Origin: Gammaproteobacteria bacterium
GTDB lineage: Bacteria > Pseudomonadota > Gammaproteobacteria > DRLM01
NCBI GenBank assembly: GCA_015490395.1
Contig: WFXX01000272.1
Coordinates: 1-18,473 of the forward strand
Direction: 5' to 3'
DNA: 18,473 bases
Both the position numbers and the translations under genes were made by a program. The notes beneath the pieces were generated by a model. The model worked only from the letters and a program-made list of their open reading frames with translations. It was not told where the DNA came from and did not search any database. Below are positions 7,200 through 14,525 of the stretch, one piece after another. How positions within the stretch are numbered: the stretch's first letter is position 1; each line of letters opens with the position of its first letter.

Positions 7200-7203
7200 T
7201 CTT
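7181..7203 (+). promoter_or_regulatory. Strong candidate NsrR operator over the promoter spacer and -10
   Basis: The 23-base site has a left half beginning AAGTTGC and a right half ATACATCTT. I count 19 of 23 matches to the NsrR consensus, with the right half fitting its last nine positions completely. It covers the spacer and -10 of the predicted promoter, where a repressor would block transcription. NsrR is an NO-sensing Fe-S repressor, and the homologous ncgABC-nirK cluster of Nitrosomonas europaea is known to be NsrR-controlled. No nsrR gene lies in this window. Confidence 0.65.
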
Positions 7204-7240
7204 TGGGGCCGTCGCGGCCCCTCGCGGGGAGGAACGAGCC

Positions 7241-8299
7241 ATGAGCGGAGCACGCAGCGCCCGAGCCCTGGCCATTGTGGCCGTGCTGGCTGGGCTGGCG
7301 GCGACGGCGCACGCCAAGCAGTGGGAGTTCGAGATGACCATCGAGGAGGTGGCCGTGGAGGTGGCCCCCGGCCTGAAGTACCAGGTCTTCGCCTTCAACG
7401 GGCAGGTGCCGGGCCCCCTCATCCATGTGCGCGAGGGTGACGAGGTCACGGTGCACGTGACCAACAACACCTCCCTGGCCCACACCATCCACTGGCACGG
7501 CCTCTACCAGCGGCACAACTGGCGCAACGACGGCGTGCCGGCCGTCACCCAGCCGGCCATCGAGCCGGGCGAGACCTTCACCTACCGCTGGGTGGCGGAG
7601 AAGCCCGGCACCCTCTGGTACCACTGCCACGTCAACGTCAACGAGCACGTGGGCATCCGGGGCATGTGGGGACCTATCGTCGTCGACCCCAAGGAGCCGG
7701 CGCCCGTGGAGGCCCGCGTCACCCGCGAGGCCATCATGATGCTGAGCAGCTGGGAGTCGGTGTACGCCCGCAGCTTCGGCGAAGGCGGCAAGCCCGGTGA
7801 CATCGCCGACTACTACGCCATCAACGGGCGCTCCTTCCCCCTCACTCAGCCCATCCGGGTCCGGACCGGCGATGTGCTGCGGGTGCGCTTCATCGGCGCG
7901 GGGAAGGAGATCCACGCCATGCACAGCCACGGGCACGACATGCTGGTGACCCACAAGGACGGGCTGCCCCTGCCCCAGCCCTACTGGGCCGACACCCTGC
8001 TCATCGGCCCCGGCGAGCGCTACGACGTCATCATCGAGGCCGACAACCCGGGTCGCTTCATCTTCCACGACCACGTGGACCCGCAGGTGACCAACGCCGG
8101 CAAGTACCCCGGCGGCGTGGTGACCGTGGTGGAGTACGAGGAGGTGGCGCGGGACGATCCCTGGTACGTCTGGCGCGAGAAGGCCTATGACAGCGACTTC
8201 TTCTTCGGCGACTCGCTGCGCCGCCACGGCCTCATCGAGCAGCCCGCCTTCCGGGGCGAGCCCCTCACCCAGCGGCGGCGCCACCGCCGGGGGCGCTGA
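7241..8299 (+). CDS. ncgA: Two-domain multicopper oxidase, NcgA-like
   Basis: This is a periplasmic multicopper oxidase of 352 residues with a Sec signal peptide (about residues 1-24, ending TAHA) and two cupredoxin domains. Domain 1 carries HTIHWHG (H81, H84, H86) and WYHCHVNVNEHVGIRGM, where H128, C129, H136 and M142 are candidate copper ligands including the type 1 cysteine. Domain 2 has HAMHSHGHD (H228, H230, H232) and FHDHVD (H276, H278) but no cysteine. A type 1 site only in domain 1 defines the type C two-domain class, as in the blue copper oxidase of Nitrosomonas europaea. The start has GGAGGAA upstream; the open frame extends back to 7112, but that covers the operator. Two cytochromes and nirK follow. 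Its physiological substrate is not known from sequence. The tail is oddly basic (RRRHRRGR). Confidence 0.85.
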   Translation: MSGARSARALAIVAVLAGLAATAHAKQWEFEMTIEEVAVEVAPGLKYQVFAFNGQVPGPLIHVREGDEVTVHVTNNTSLAHTIHWHGLYQRHNWRNDGVPAVTQPAIEPGETFTYRWVAEKPGTLWYHCHVNVNEHVGIRGMWGPIVVDPKEPAPVEARVTREAIMMLSSWESVYARSFGEGGKPGDIADYYAINGRSFPLTQPIRVRTGDVLRVRFIGAGKEIHAMHSHGHDMLVTHKDGLPLPQPYWADTLLIGPGERYDVIIEADNPGRFIFHDHVDPQVTNAGKYPGGVVTVVEYEEVARDDPWYVWREKAYDSDFFFGDSLRRHGLIEQPAFRGEPLTQRRRHRRGR

Positions 8300-8302
8300 G
8301 CC

Positions 8303-9031
8303 ATGGCGCGGCGGCATCTCACCGGCCTGCTGGCGGGGGGGGCGCTGCTCCTCGCCGTCCCCGCCGCTGCGGCGGTGGACGGCAGGGCCCTGCTCGAGGA
8401 GCGCTGTGCCTCCTGCCACGACCTCACCGGGCCGGCGCCCACCACCGTGGAGGGGGTCTGGAGCCGGAAGGGGCCCGACCTGTTCTACGCGGGCCTGAAG
8501 TACCGACGGGACTGGCTGGTGCGCTGGCTGCAGCGGCCCACCCGCATCCGCCCGGCAGGGGTCTACTACGGCAACCACCTGCGCGTGGACGCCGAGGGCC
8601 ACGACCGGGTGGATGAGGCCTCCCTGGTCCGGCATCTGGCCCTGACCCGGGAGGAGGCGGAGGCGGCCGCCGACGCCCTGATGCGCCTCCGGGCCAAGAG
8701 CGAGCTGGTCCGGCCCGGGGCGTACCAGCCGGGGCGCATCTCCCTGAGCATGGGCGACCTGATGTTCGGCAAGTTCAAGGGCTGCATCGCCTGCCACCGC
8801 ATCGAGCCAGGCTACGGCGGCCTCTCCGGGCCGGAGGTCTACACGGCCTGGGCGCGCCTCAACCCGGACTGGGTGATCAGCTTCATGCGCAACCCCCAGG
8901 CCTGGGACCCGCGGAGCCTGATGCCGCGCCTGCCCCTGAAGGAGCGGGATCTGCAGCGCTTCGTGCACTACTTCAAGGCCCTTTACGAGGATCTGCAGCA
9001 ACGAGGCGAGGAGGAGGGCGACCATGACTGA
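8303..9031 (+). CDS. ncgB: Periplasmic diheme cytochrome c, NcgB-like
   Basis: The 242-residue protein has a signal peptide (about 1-24) and two heme-binding motifs: CASCH at residues 35-39 and CIACH at 161-165. Each opens a cytochrome c-like domain with downstream methionines (for example RSLMPRLPL near the C-terminus) as possible axial ligands. Such proteins shuttle electrons in the periplasm. It starts three bases after the ncgA stop, and its last eight bases overlap the next gene, so it is translated as part of the cluster. The position between a two-domain multicopper oxidase and a small cytochrome c upstream of nirK matches ncgB of Nitrosomonas europaea. The symbol is assigned from order and heme content, not alignment, so the exact orthology is inference. 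Confidence 0.8.
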   Translation: MARRHLTGLLAGGALLLAVPAAAAVDGRALLEERCASCHDLTGPAPTTVEGVWSRKGPDLFYAGLKYRRDWLVRWLQRPTRIRPAGVYYGNHLRVDAEGHDRVDEASLVRHLALTREEAEAAADALMRLRAKSELVRPGAYQPGRISLSMGDLMFGKFKGCIACHRIEPGYGGLSGPEVYTAWARLNPDWVISFMRNPQAWDPRSLMPRLPLKERDLQRFVHYFKALYEDLQQRGEEEGDHD

Positions 9032-9389
9032 GCGGCTGCTTGTGGCGGCCCTGCTGCTGGCCGCCGCCTGGCCCGCCGAGGCGGCCACGCCCAGCGGGGA
9101 GGCCCTGTACAAGACCTACTGCTGGCAGTGCCACGGCTCCCGGGGCACCGGGCACGGCATCAACGCCGGCGAGCACATGTCGGTCCAGCCCCGGGACCAC
9201 ACCGATGCCAAGTACATGGCCGCCCGCAGCGACGAGGAACTCTTTCGCGCCATCCAGGAAGGTGGCCCCGCCGTCAACAAGTCCGTGCTCATGCCCCCTT
9301 GGGGCGGGGCGCTGAGCGACGAGGAGATCAGCCGCCTGGTGGCCTACCTCAGGGATCTGTGCCGCTGCCGGCACGGTGCCGCGCCTTGA
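9024..9389 (+). CDS. ncgC: Small monoheme cytochrome c, NcgC-like
   Basis: A 121-residue class I cytochrome c with a short signal peptide (about residues 1-20, ending AEA) and one heme motif, CWQCH at residues 33-37. A likely methionine axial ligand lies in VLMPPWGGALSDEEI, followed by the usual C-terminal helix (SRLVAYLRDLCRC). The ATG at 9024 overlaps the end of the upstream gene by eight bases (ATGACTGA), indicating translational coupling. It is a probable electron donor to NirK or carrier between the cluster's redox proteins. The third position, before nirK, fits ncgC of Nitrosomonas europaea; the symbol is by position. Two extra cysteines near the end (CRC) are unusual for a soluble cytochrome. 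Confidence 0.8.
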   Translation: MTERLLVAALLLAAAWPAEAATPSGEALYKTYCWQCHGSRGTGHGINAGEHMSVQPRDHTDAKYMAARSDEELFRAIQEGGPAVNKSVLMPPWGGALSDEEISRLVAYLRDLCRCRHGAAP

Positions 9390-9460
9390 GCGCGGCAGGG
9401 GCACGGAGGCCCCGCGACCACAGCGACCATCCACACATGAGCGAGAGGGAGAGTAGCGAG

Positions 9461-10426
9461 ATGAGGAACGCCATCGCCGAGAAGGGGTTTCGCCGGGCCC
9501 TGGGGCTGGGCCTGGCCGGCTGCCTGGCCGCGGCCGCCCCCGCCGCCCTGGCCAAGACGGTCCACGTGACCTTCGTGGCCAAGGAGACCATGGTGGAGAT
9601 CGATAACAAAGGGACCCTGTATCCCGCCTGGACCTTCGATGGGATGATCCCGGGCAAGGTGGTGCGGGTCACTGAGGGGGACGTCATCGACTTCAAGCTG
9701 ATCAACCCCAAGGAGAACAAGAACTCGCACTCCATCGACTTCCACGCCGCCGAGGTGGACGTGCTGGACGAGTTCGCCCCGGTCAAGCCGGGCGAGACCA
9801 AGCACTTCCGCTTCGTCGCGCGCCGGGCCGGGGTGTACATGTACCACTGCGGGGCCCCCACCATGGCCCAGCACATCGCCCGCGGCATGTACGGGATCAT
9901 CATCGTCGACCCCAAGGAGGGCTACAGCGAGCAGTTCCCCAAGCCCGACCGCGAGTACGTGCTCATCCAGGGTCAATACTTCCCGGACGCCGAGGACAAG
10001 CAGGCCATGATCGAGAACCGGGGCTGGGCCGGGAGCTTGATCAACGGCAAGATGTTCCACTACGACCCGGTGCACGACCCCAACGCCTCCTTGGTGCTGG
10101 AGTCCAAGCCGGGGGAGCGGGTGCGCATCCACTTCGTCAATGCCAACATCAACATGCCCGTGGCGCTGCACCCCATCGCCGGCATCTGGGACCGGGTCTA
10201 CATCAACGGCAATCCAGACAACGTCCTCTACGACATCGCCACCTACAACGTGGCCGTCTCCGAGGCCGTCTCCGTGGACATCGTCTCGCCCGCCGACCGG
10301 CCCACCAACAACGCCATCGTGGACCACACCATGTCCGCGGCCATGCGTGGGGCCATCACGGTGCTGATGAACAAGCCCGACGCCGACCCCACCCTTGGCC
10401 GGGGCGAGAAGATCTTGCTGCGCTGA
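9461..10426 (+). CDS. nirK: Copper-containing nitrite reductase
   Basis: NirK reduces nitrite to nitric oxide in the periplasm. The 321-residue product has a signal peptide with an arginine pair (FRRALGLGLAG), possibly Tat-type, then two cupredoxin domains. Type 1 copper ligands are H90, C130, H138 and M143 (HSIDFH and YHCGAPTMAQHIARGM). Type 2 ligands are H95, H129 and H289 (AIVDHTM). The catalytic pair corresponding to Asp98 and His255 of the Alcaligenes enzyme is D93 and H237. The short cysteine-to-histidine loop resembles AniA-type enzymes. The ATG at 9461 is preferred because GGGAG lies upstream; an in-frame ATG at 9437 lacks one. It is the last gene of the ncgABC-nirK cluster, 71 bases after ncgC, and is followed by a terminator. 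A different substrate is possible, but all catalytic residues are present. Confidence 0.88.
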   Translation: MRNAIAEKGFRRALGLGLAGCLAAAAPAALAKTVHVTFVAKETMVEIDNKGTLYPAWTFDGMIPGKVVRVTEGDVIDFKLINPKENKNSHSIDFHAAEVDVLDEFAPVKPGETKHFRFVARRAGVYMYHCGAPTMAQHIARGMYGIIIVDPKEGYSEQFPKPDREYVLIQGQYFPDAEDKQAMIENRGWAGSLINGKMFHYDPVHDPNASLVLESKPGERVRIHFVNANINMPVALHPIAGIWDRVYINGNPDNVLYDIATYNVAVSEAVSVDIVSPADRPTNNAIVDHTMSAAMRGAITVLMNKPDADPTLGRGEKILLR

Positions 10427-10450
10427 CGGCGGAAGCCCAACGTGCCGCTC

Positions 10451-10480
10451 GGGGGGGGCGGCGGCCCCCCTCTTCTTTTC
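10451..10480 (+). terminator. Rho-independent terminator after nirK
   Basis: A G-run pairs with six C (about 10453-10458 with 10465-10470) around the loop CGGCGG, followed directly by TCTTCTTTTC. It sits 25 bases after the nirK stop and ahead of the convergent comM gene, so it closes the ncgABC-nirK transcript. Confidence 0.75.
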
Positions 10481-10533
10481 AGCCGCTTACCGATCGAGCC
10501 GGGCCCGCCGCGACCCGGCCCGGACGCCAGGCC

Positions 10534-12045
10534 TCACGGGGGGAGGGCCGGCATCGCCTCCCGATAGCTCAGGGCCTCGGCCAGGTGGGCCGCCGCCACG
10601 CCTTCGGCGCCGGCCAGGTCAGCGACGGTGCGGGCCACCTTGAGGAGGCGGTGGGTGGCCCGGGCCGAGAGGGCCAGGCGGGCCATGGCCCGGCGCAGCA
10701 GGGCCTCTCCCCCGGGGTCCAGGCGGCACCAGCGCTCCAGCTCCGCCGGCTCCAGGGCGGCGTTGAGCCGCCCGGCCCGCTCCAGCTGGCGGCGCCGGGC
10801 CGCCGCCACCCGGGCCCGCAGCTCGGCCGTGGTGGGCCCGCCGGCCGGCGGGCCGCGCAGCTCCTCCAGCGGCAGGCGGGGCACCGCCACGTGCAGGTCG
10901 ATGCGCTCGAGCAGGGGGCCGGAGAGGCGGGCCCGGTAGCGGCGCACCTGCTCAGGGGTGCAGCGGCAGGGTTGCAAGGCATCGCCCAGGTGCCCGCAGG
11001 GGCAGGGGTTCATGGCCGCCACCAGCTGGAAGCGGGCGGGGAACTCGGCCTGGCGGGCGGCGCGGGAGACGGTGATGCGCCCCGCCTCCAGGGGCTCGCG
11101 GAGCATCTCCAGCACCCGCCGCTCGAACTCGGGCAGCTCGTCCAGAAAGAGCACGCCGTGATGGGCCAGGGAGATCTCGCCCGGGCGGGGTTGGCTCCCG
11201 CCGCCCACCAGGGCCACGGCCGAGCTGCTGTGGTGGGGGGCCCGGAAGGGCCGCTGCCGCCAGGCCTGCGGGTTCAGGGGACGGCCCGTCAAGGAGGCCA
11301 CGGCGGCCACCTCCAGGGCCTCCTCCTCCTCCAGCGGCGGCAGAAGCGCGGGCAGGCGGCTAGCCAGGAGCGTCTTGCCGGTGCCGGGCGGGCCCACCAG
11401 CAGCAGGTGATGGCCCCCCGCGGCGGCCACCGCCAGGGCCCGCTTGGCCCGGTGCTGCCCCCGCACCTCGGCCAACTCGGGCGCTGACCCCGGCACCTCG
11501 CCCACGGCGGGCGGCTCCGCGGGCTGCAGGGGCTCGCGGCCCAGAAGATGGGCGCAGACCTCCAGGAGGTGGCCCGCCGGGAGGATCCGGGCCCCACGCA
11601 CCAGGGCAGCCTCGGCGGCGCTGGCCCGGGGCAGCACCAGGGCCCGCCCCGCCCGCCGGGCGGCCAGGGCCAGGGGGAGGGCCCCGCGCACCGGCCGCAG
11701 CTCCCCGGTAAGGGCCAGCTCCCCGGCGAACTCCAGGCCGGCCAGGGGCTCCCGGGGCAGCTGTCCCGAGGCGGCGAGAATCCCCAGGGCGATGGGCAGG
11801 TCGAAGCGCCCGCCCTCCTTGGGCAGGTCCGCCGGGGCCAGGTTGACGGTGATGCGGCGCGCAGGGAACTCGAAGCGGGCGCTCTGCAGCGCCGCCCGCA
11901 CCCGGTCCTTGCTCTCCTTCACCGCGGCCTCGGGCAGGCCCACGATAGAGAGGGCAGGCAGGCCGCCCGCCAGATGCACCTCCACGTGCACCTCGGGCGC
12001 ATGCAGGCCCTCCTGGGCCCGGCTGTGCACGACGGCCAGCGACAC
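10534..12045 (-). CDS. comM: ComM/YifB-family Mg-chelatase-like AAA+ ATPase
   Basis: ComM is a hexameric helicase-like AAA+ protein that promotes branch migration during natural transformation. The 503-residue product (E. coli YifB has about 506) has an N-terminal Lon-protease-like ChlI domain (LPALSIVGLPEAAVKESKDR, ITVNLAPADLPKEGGRFDLP). The AAA+ core follows, with Walker A GPPGTGKT and Walker B VLFLDELPEF, then the cysteine cluster NPCPCGHLGD...CRC and the C-terminal Mg_chelatase_C region ending in ALSYRE. The GTG at 12045 is preferred because it gives the family start SLAVVHSRAQEG with AGGGA upstream; the frame is also open to a GTG at 12075. It lies 97 bp after ubiK on the same strand. 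The comM-ubiK-glnK-amtB neighbourhood is frequent in gammaproteobacteria. Confidence 0.93.
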   Translation of the reverse strand: MSLAVVHSRAQEGLHAPEVHVEVHLAGGLPALSIVGLPEAAVKESKDRVRAALQSARFEFPARRITVNLAPADLPKEGGRFDLPIALGILAASGQLPREPLAGLEFAGELALTGELRPVRGALPLALAARRAGRALVLPRASAAEAALVRGARILPAGHLLEVCAHLLGREPLQPAEPPAVGEVPGSAPELAEVRGQHRAKRALAVAAAGGHHLLLVGPPGTGKTLLASRLPALLPPLEEEEALEVAAVASLTGRPLNPQAWRQRPFRAPHHSSSAVALVGGGSQPRPGEISLAHHGVLFLDELPEFERRVLEMLREPLEAGRITVSRAARQAEFPARFQLVAAMNPCPCGHLGDALQPCRCTPEQVRRYRARLSGPLLERIDLHVAVPRLPLEELRGPPAGGPTTAELRARVAAARRRQLERAGRLNAALEPAELERWCRLDPGGEALLRRAMARLALSARATHRLLKVARTVADLAGAEGVAAAHLAEALSYREAMPALPP

Positions 12046-12142
12046 GGCGTCCCTGCGGCGATCCCTACGCCCCACCGAGGCCTCCCGCCCCGGCCGGCGC
12101 TGGCGGCTACCTTAGCGGAAGGGGTCGCCGCCGGGGAAGGGC

Positions 12143-12442
12143 TCAGCCGCGCCCGGCCCCTCGACCCTCTCCGGCGCGCCCCGCTTCGGGCTCCCGCAGG
12201 CCGGCCGCCTCCTCCAGGCGCGCCACCCGCCCCTCCAGGCGCTCCAGCAGCTCCCGGGTGCGGGCCAGCACTCGGCTCTGGGCATCGAACTCCTCGCGCG
12301 TGACCAAGTCGAGCTGGGCGAAGGCGCTCTGCAGCATCGCCCGGAAGCTCTTCTCCAGGTCCTCCCCGATGGCACGCGCCCCGGGGGGCACCGCCGCAGC
12401 CAGCCGCCGCGCCAGCTCATCCAGCTTGCCCGGATCCGGCAT
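12143..12442 (-). CDS. ubiK: UbiK-family ubiquinone biosynthesis accessory factor
   Basis: A 99-residue protein of the UbiK/YqiC (BMFP) family, which assists the soluble ubiquinone-synthesis complex and binds lipid. Typical features are the N-terminal KLDELARRLAAAVPP, the central helix DLEKSFRAMLQSAFAQLDLV, and TREEFDAQSRVLARTREL followed by a coiled-coil segment (LLERLEGRVARLEEA). The C-terminal 15 residues are a Gly/Arg/Glu-rich tail with no family match. A purine-rich GGGGAAGAG precedes the ATG. It is divergent from glnK and upstream of comM. The assignment is firm at family level; the function is by homology. Confidence 0.9.
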   Translation of the reverse strand: MPDPGKLDELARRLAAAVPPGARAIGEDLEKSFRAMLQSAFAQLDLVTREEFDAQSRVLARTRELLERLEGRVARLEEAAGLREPEAGRAGEGRGAGRG

Positions 12443-12509
12443 CGCTCTCTTCCCCTCGTGCCGCCTCTCAGATCTTCAGTCTAGCCCCACCAGGCCGCAG
12501 ACGGCGGCC

Positions 12510-12524
12510 GCACCGTTTTGGTGC
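12510..12524 (+). promoter_or_regulatory. NtrC-type binding site upstream of glnK-amtB
   Basis: GCACC, five bases, GGTGC: a perfect dyad matching the NtrC consensus (TGCACY-N5-RGTGCA), extended outward by GGCGG/CCGCC. It lies about 110 bases upstream of the sigma-54 promoter at 12620, a normal enhancer distance. A lone GGTGC half-site lies at 12552-12556. Confidence 0.65.
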
Positions 12525-12619
12525 GCCGCCCCAGAGGGAGGCGTCCGTTGTGGTGCCCGCATCCTGCCGCGGAAGGCGTCTGTGCCCGCTTATCTTTGCA
12601 GCACAATCCCTTACGCGAG

Positions 12620-12635
12620 TGGCACGTTTCCTGCT
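12620..12635 (+). promoter_or_regulatory. Sigma-54 promoter of glnK-amtB
   Basis: TGGCACG, four bases, CTGCT: the invariant GG (-24) and GC (-12) are exactly 10 bases apart, and only one base of the consensus TTGC differs. It lies about 100 bases ahead of the glnK ATG. With the NtrC-type site it indicates induction of glnK-amtB under nitrogen limitation. Confidence 0.8.
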
Positions 12636-12736
12636 GCGGCGGATGGTGAAAGGCCGCCCCGCACCGGGGCGGGGCGGAACGGGGCGGGCGGGCCGCCCCG
12701 TGCCGCGGGCGAGCGGCAGGAACGAAGGAGAGAGCC

Positions 12737-13075
12737 ATGAAGCTGGTGACGGCCATCATCAAACCCTTCAAGCTGGACGACGTGCGCGAGGCCCTGCAGG
12801 AGCTGGGCGTGCAGGGCATGACGGTGACCGAGGTCAAGGGCTTCGGCCGGCAGAAGGGCCACACCGAGCTCTACCGGGGCGCGGAGTACGTGGTGGACTT
12901 CCTGCCCAAGGTCAAGCTGGAGGTGGCCGTGGACGAGGCCTTGGTGGATCAGGTCACCGAGGCCATCCAGAAGGCGGCCACCACGGGCAAGATCGGCGAC
13001 GGCAAGATCTTCATCTTCCCCCTGGAGCAGGCCATCCGCATCCGCACCGGCGAGAGCGGGCCGGAGGCGCTGTGA
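12737..13075 (+). CDS. glnK: Nitrogen regulatory PII protein GlnK
   Basis: A 112-residue PII signalling protein, trimeric, which binds ATP/ADP and 2-oxoglutarate and blocks AmtB when nitrogen is plentiful. The sequence begins MKLVTAIIKPFKLDDVREAL and carries the T-loop GRQKGHTELYRGAEYVVDFLPK with the uridylylatable Tyr51. The C-terminal GKIGDGKIFIFPLEQAIRIRTGE forms part of the nucleotide site. It is the standard family length. GGAGAG precedes the start. Being directly ahead of amtB and behind a sigma-54 promoter, it is GlnK rather than GlnB. Confidence 0.96.
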   Translation: MKLVTAIIKPFKLDDVREALQELGVQGMTVTEVKGFGRQKGHTELYRGAEYVVDFLPKVKLEVAVDEALVDQVTEAIQKAATTGKIGDGKIFIFPLEQAIRIRTGESGPEAL

Positions 13076-13110
13076 CCGCGGGCGGCATCATGCAGAAGGA
13101 GCGAGCGACC

Positions 13111-14439
13111 ATGAACCACAACGAGCGCATCACCCCCCGCCGGGCCGGGTGGCCCGCCCGGGTGGCCGCCACTGCGGCCCTGGGCCTGCTGCCTGCCCTG
13201 GCGCTGGCCGAGGAGGCGAAGCTGGACTCGGGCGACACAGCCTGGATGCTCACGGCCACGGCCCTGGTCCTGTTCATGACCATCCCGGGCCTGTCTCTCT
13301 TCTACGCCGGCATGGTCCGGGCCAAGAACGTGCTCTCGGTGATGATGCAGTGCTTCGCCATCACGGCCTTGGCCAGCGTGCTCTGGGCCGTGGTGGGCTA
13401 CAGCTTGGCCTTCGAGGACGGCGGCGATCTCAACGCCTTCATCGGCGGCCTCGGCAAGGCCTTTCTGGCCGGCGTGGGGGTGGACAGCCTGAGCGGGACC
13501 ATCCCCGAGACGGTCTTCATGACCTTCCAGATGACCTTCGCCATCATCACCCCGGCCCTGATCGTGGGCGCCTTTGCCGAGCGCATGAAGTTCTCGGCCA
13601 TGCTCTGGTTCATCGGGCTGTGGCTGCTGCTGGTCTACGCCCCCATCGCCCACTGGGTCTGGGGCGGCGGCTGGCTGGGCGAGCTGGGCGTGCTGGACTT
13701 CGCCGGCGGCACGGTGGTGCACATCAACGCGGGCATCGCGGGCCTGATGGCGGCCTTGGTCCTCGGCAAGCGCAAAGGCTATCCGCAAACGCCCATGCCC
13801 CCGCACAACCTCACCCTCACCGTGGTGGGCGCCTCCATGCTGTGGGTGGGCTGGTTCGGCTTCAACGCCGGCTCGGAGCTGGCCGCCGACGGCACCGCGG
13901 GCATGGCCATGGCCGTGACCCAGATCGCCACCGCGGCGGCGGCCCTGGCCTGGATGTTCAGCGAGTGGATCAGCCACGGCAAGCCCAGTGTCCTGGGCAT
14001 CGCCACGGGCGCGGTGGCAGGCCTGGTGGCCATCACCCCGGCTTCAGGCACCGCGGGGCCCATGGGTGCGTTGCTCATCGGGGCGGTCTCGGGGGTGGGC
14101 TGCTACCTGGCCTCGACCAAGGTCAAGCGGGCCCTGGGCTACGACGACTCCCTGGACGTGTTCGGGGTGCACGCCGTGGGCGGCATCATCGGCGCCCTGC
14201 TGACGGGAGTCTGCGCCTCCACGGCCTTCGGCGGTGCCGGGCTGCCCGAAGGCGTGGGCATCGGCCAGCAGGTGGCCCTGCAGGCCGTGGGGGTGGTGGC
14301 CACCATCGTCTACACGGCCGTGGTGAGCTTCATCCTGCTCAAGGTGCTCGATGCCCTCATGGGCCTGCGGGTGACCGAGGAGCAGGAGCAGGAGGGGCTG
14401 GACCTGGCCCTGCACGACGAGCGGGGCTACATCCTCTGA
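13111..14439 (+). CDS. amtB: Ammonium transporter AmtB
   Basis: AmtB is a trimeric inner-membrane channel for ammonium uptake. The 442-residue product has an N-terminal signal segment (ending ALALAEEA), then about eleven hydrophobic helices. The twin pore histidines are present: H181 in APIAHWVWGGG and H354 in DVFGVHAVGGIIG. Family motifs include GLSLFYAGMVRAKNVLSVMMQ, TFAIITPALIVGAFAERMKF and LWVGWFGFNAGS. The C-terminal tail (ALGYDD in the last cytoplasmic loop and the ending HDERGYIL) fits GlnK-regulated Amt proteins. The ATG at 13111 has AAGGAG 9 bases upstream; an in-frame ATG at 13090 is the alternative. It starts 35 bases after glnK, so they form one operon, ended by the hairpin at 14475. 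Confidence 0.96.
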   Translation: MNHNERITPRRAGWPARVAATAALGLLPALALAEEAKLDSGDTAWMLTATALVLFMTIPGLSLFYAGMVRAKNVLSVMMQCFAITALASVLWAVVGYSLAFEDGGDLNAFIGGLGKAFLAGVGVDSLSGTIPETVFMTFQMTFAIITPALIVGAFAERMKFSAMLWFIGLWLLLVYAPIAHWVWGGGWLGELGVLDFAGGTVVHINAGIAGLMAALVLGKRKGYPQTPMPPHNLTLTVVGASMLWVGWFGFNAGSELAADGTAGMAMAVTQIATAAAALAWMFSEWISHGKPSVLGIATGAVAGLVAITPASGTAGPMGALLIGAVSGVGCYLASTKVKRALGYDDSLDVFGVHAVGGIIGALLTGVCASTAFGGAGLPEGVGIGQQVALQAVGVVATIVYTAVVSFILLKVLDALMGLRVTEEQEQEGLDLALHDERGYIL

Positions 14440-14474
14440 GCCTTCAGGGAAAGCGATCCCACAAGGAGGTGGCC

Positions 14475-14508
14475 GGCGGGGGCCCTTTTTCGGGCCCCCG
14501 CCCTTTTC
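14475..14508 (+). terminator. Strong rho-independent terminator after amtB
   Basis: A perfect 11-bp GC stem (14475-14485 with 14492-14502) has the six-base loop TTTTTC and is followed by CTTTTC. It is 35 bases after the amtB stop and 18 bases before the end of the convergent chemoreceptor gene. Confidence 0.88.
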
Positions 14509-14525
14509 GAGCTTCGAGGCCCTCT

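Noticed and set aside
7193..9112. 639-residue minus-strand open frame across the ncgA-ncgB genes
   Set aside because: It is antisense to two well-recognised genes and arises from high GC content. The translated sequence is His/Val/Gly-rich with no domain.
10169..10186. Apparent loss of a NirK active-site histidine (AGI where the Alcaligenes enzyme has GGH)
   Set aside because: The catalytic His255 corresponds to the first histidine (LHPIAG, H237), which is present. The second one is also absent from functional AniA-type enzymes.
7241..10426. Inference that the organism is an ammonia oxidiser because it carries ncgABC-nirK
   Set aside because: No amo, hao or related genes are visible, and the cluster alone does not define that metabolism.
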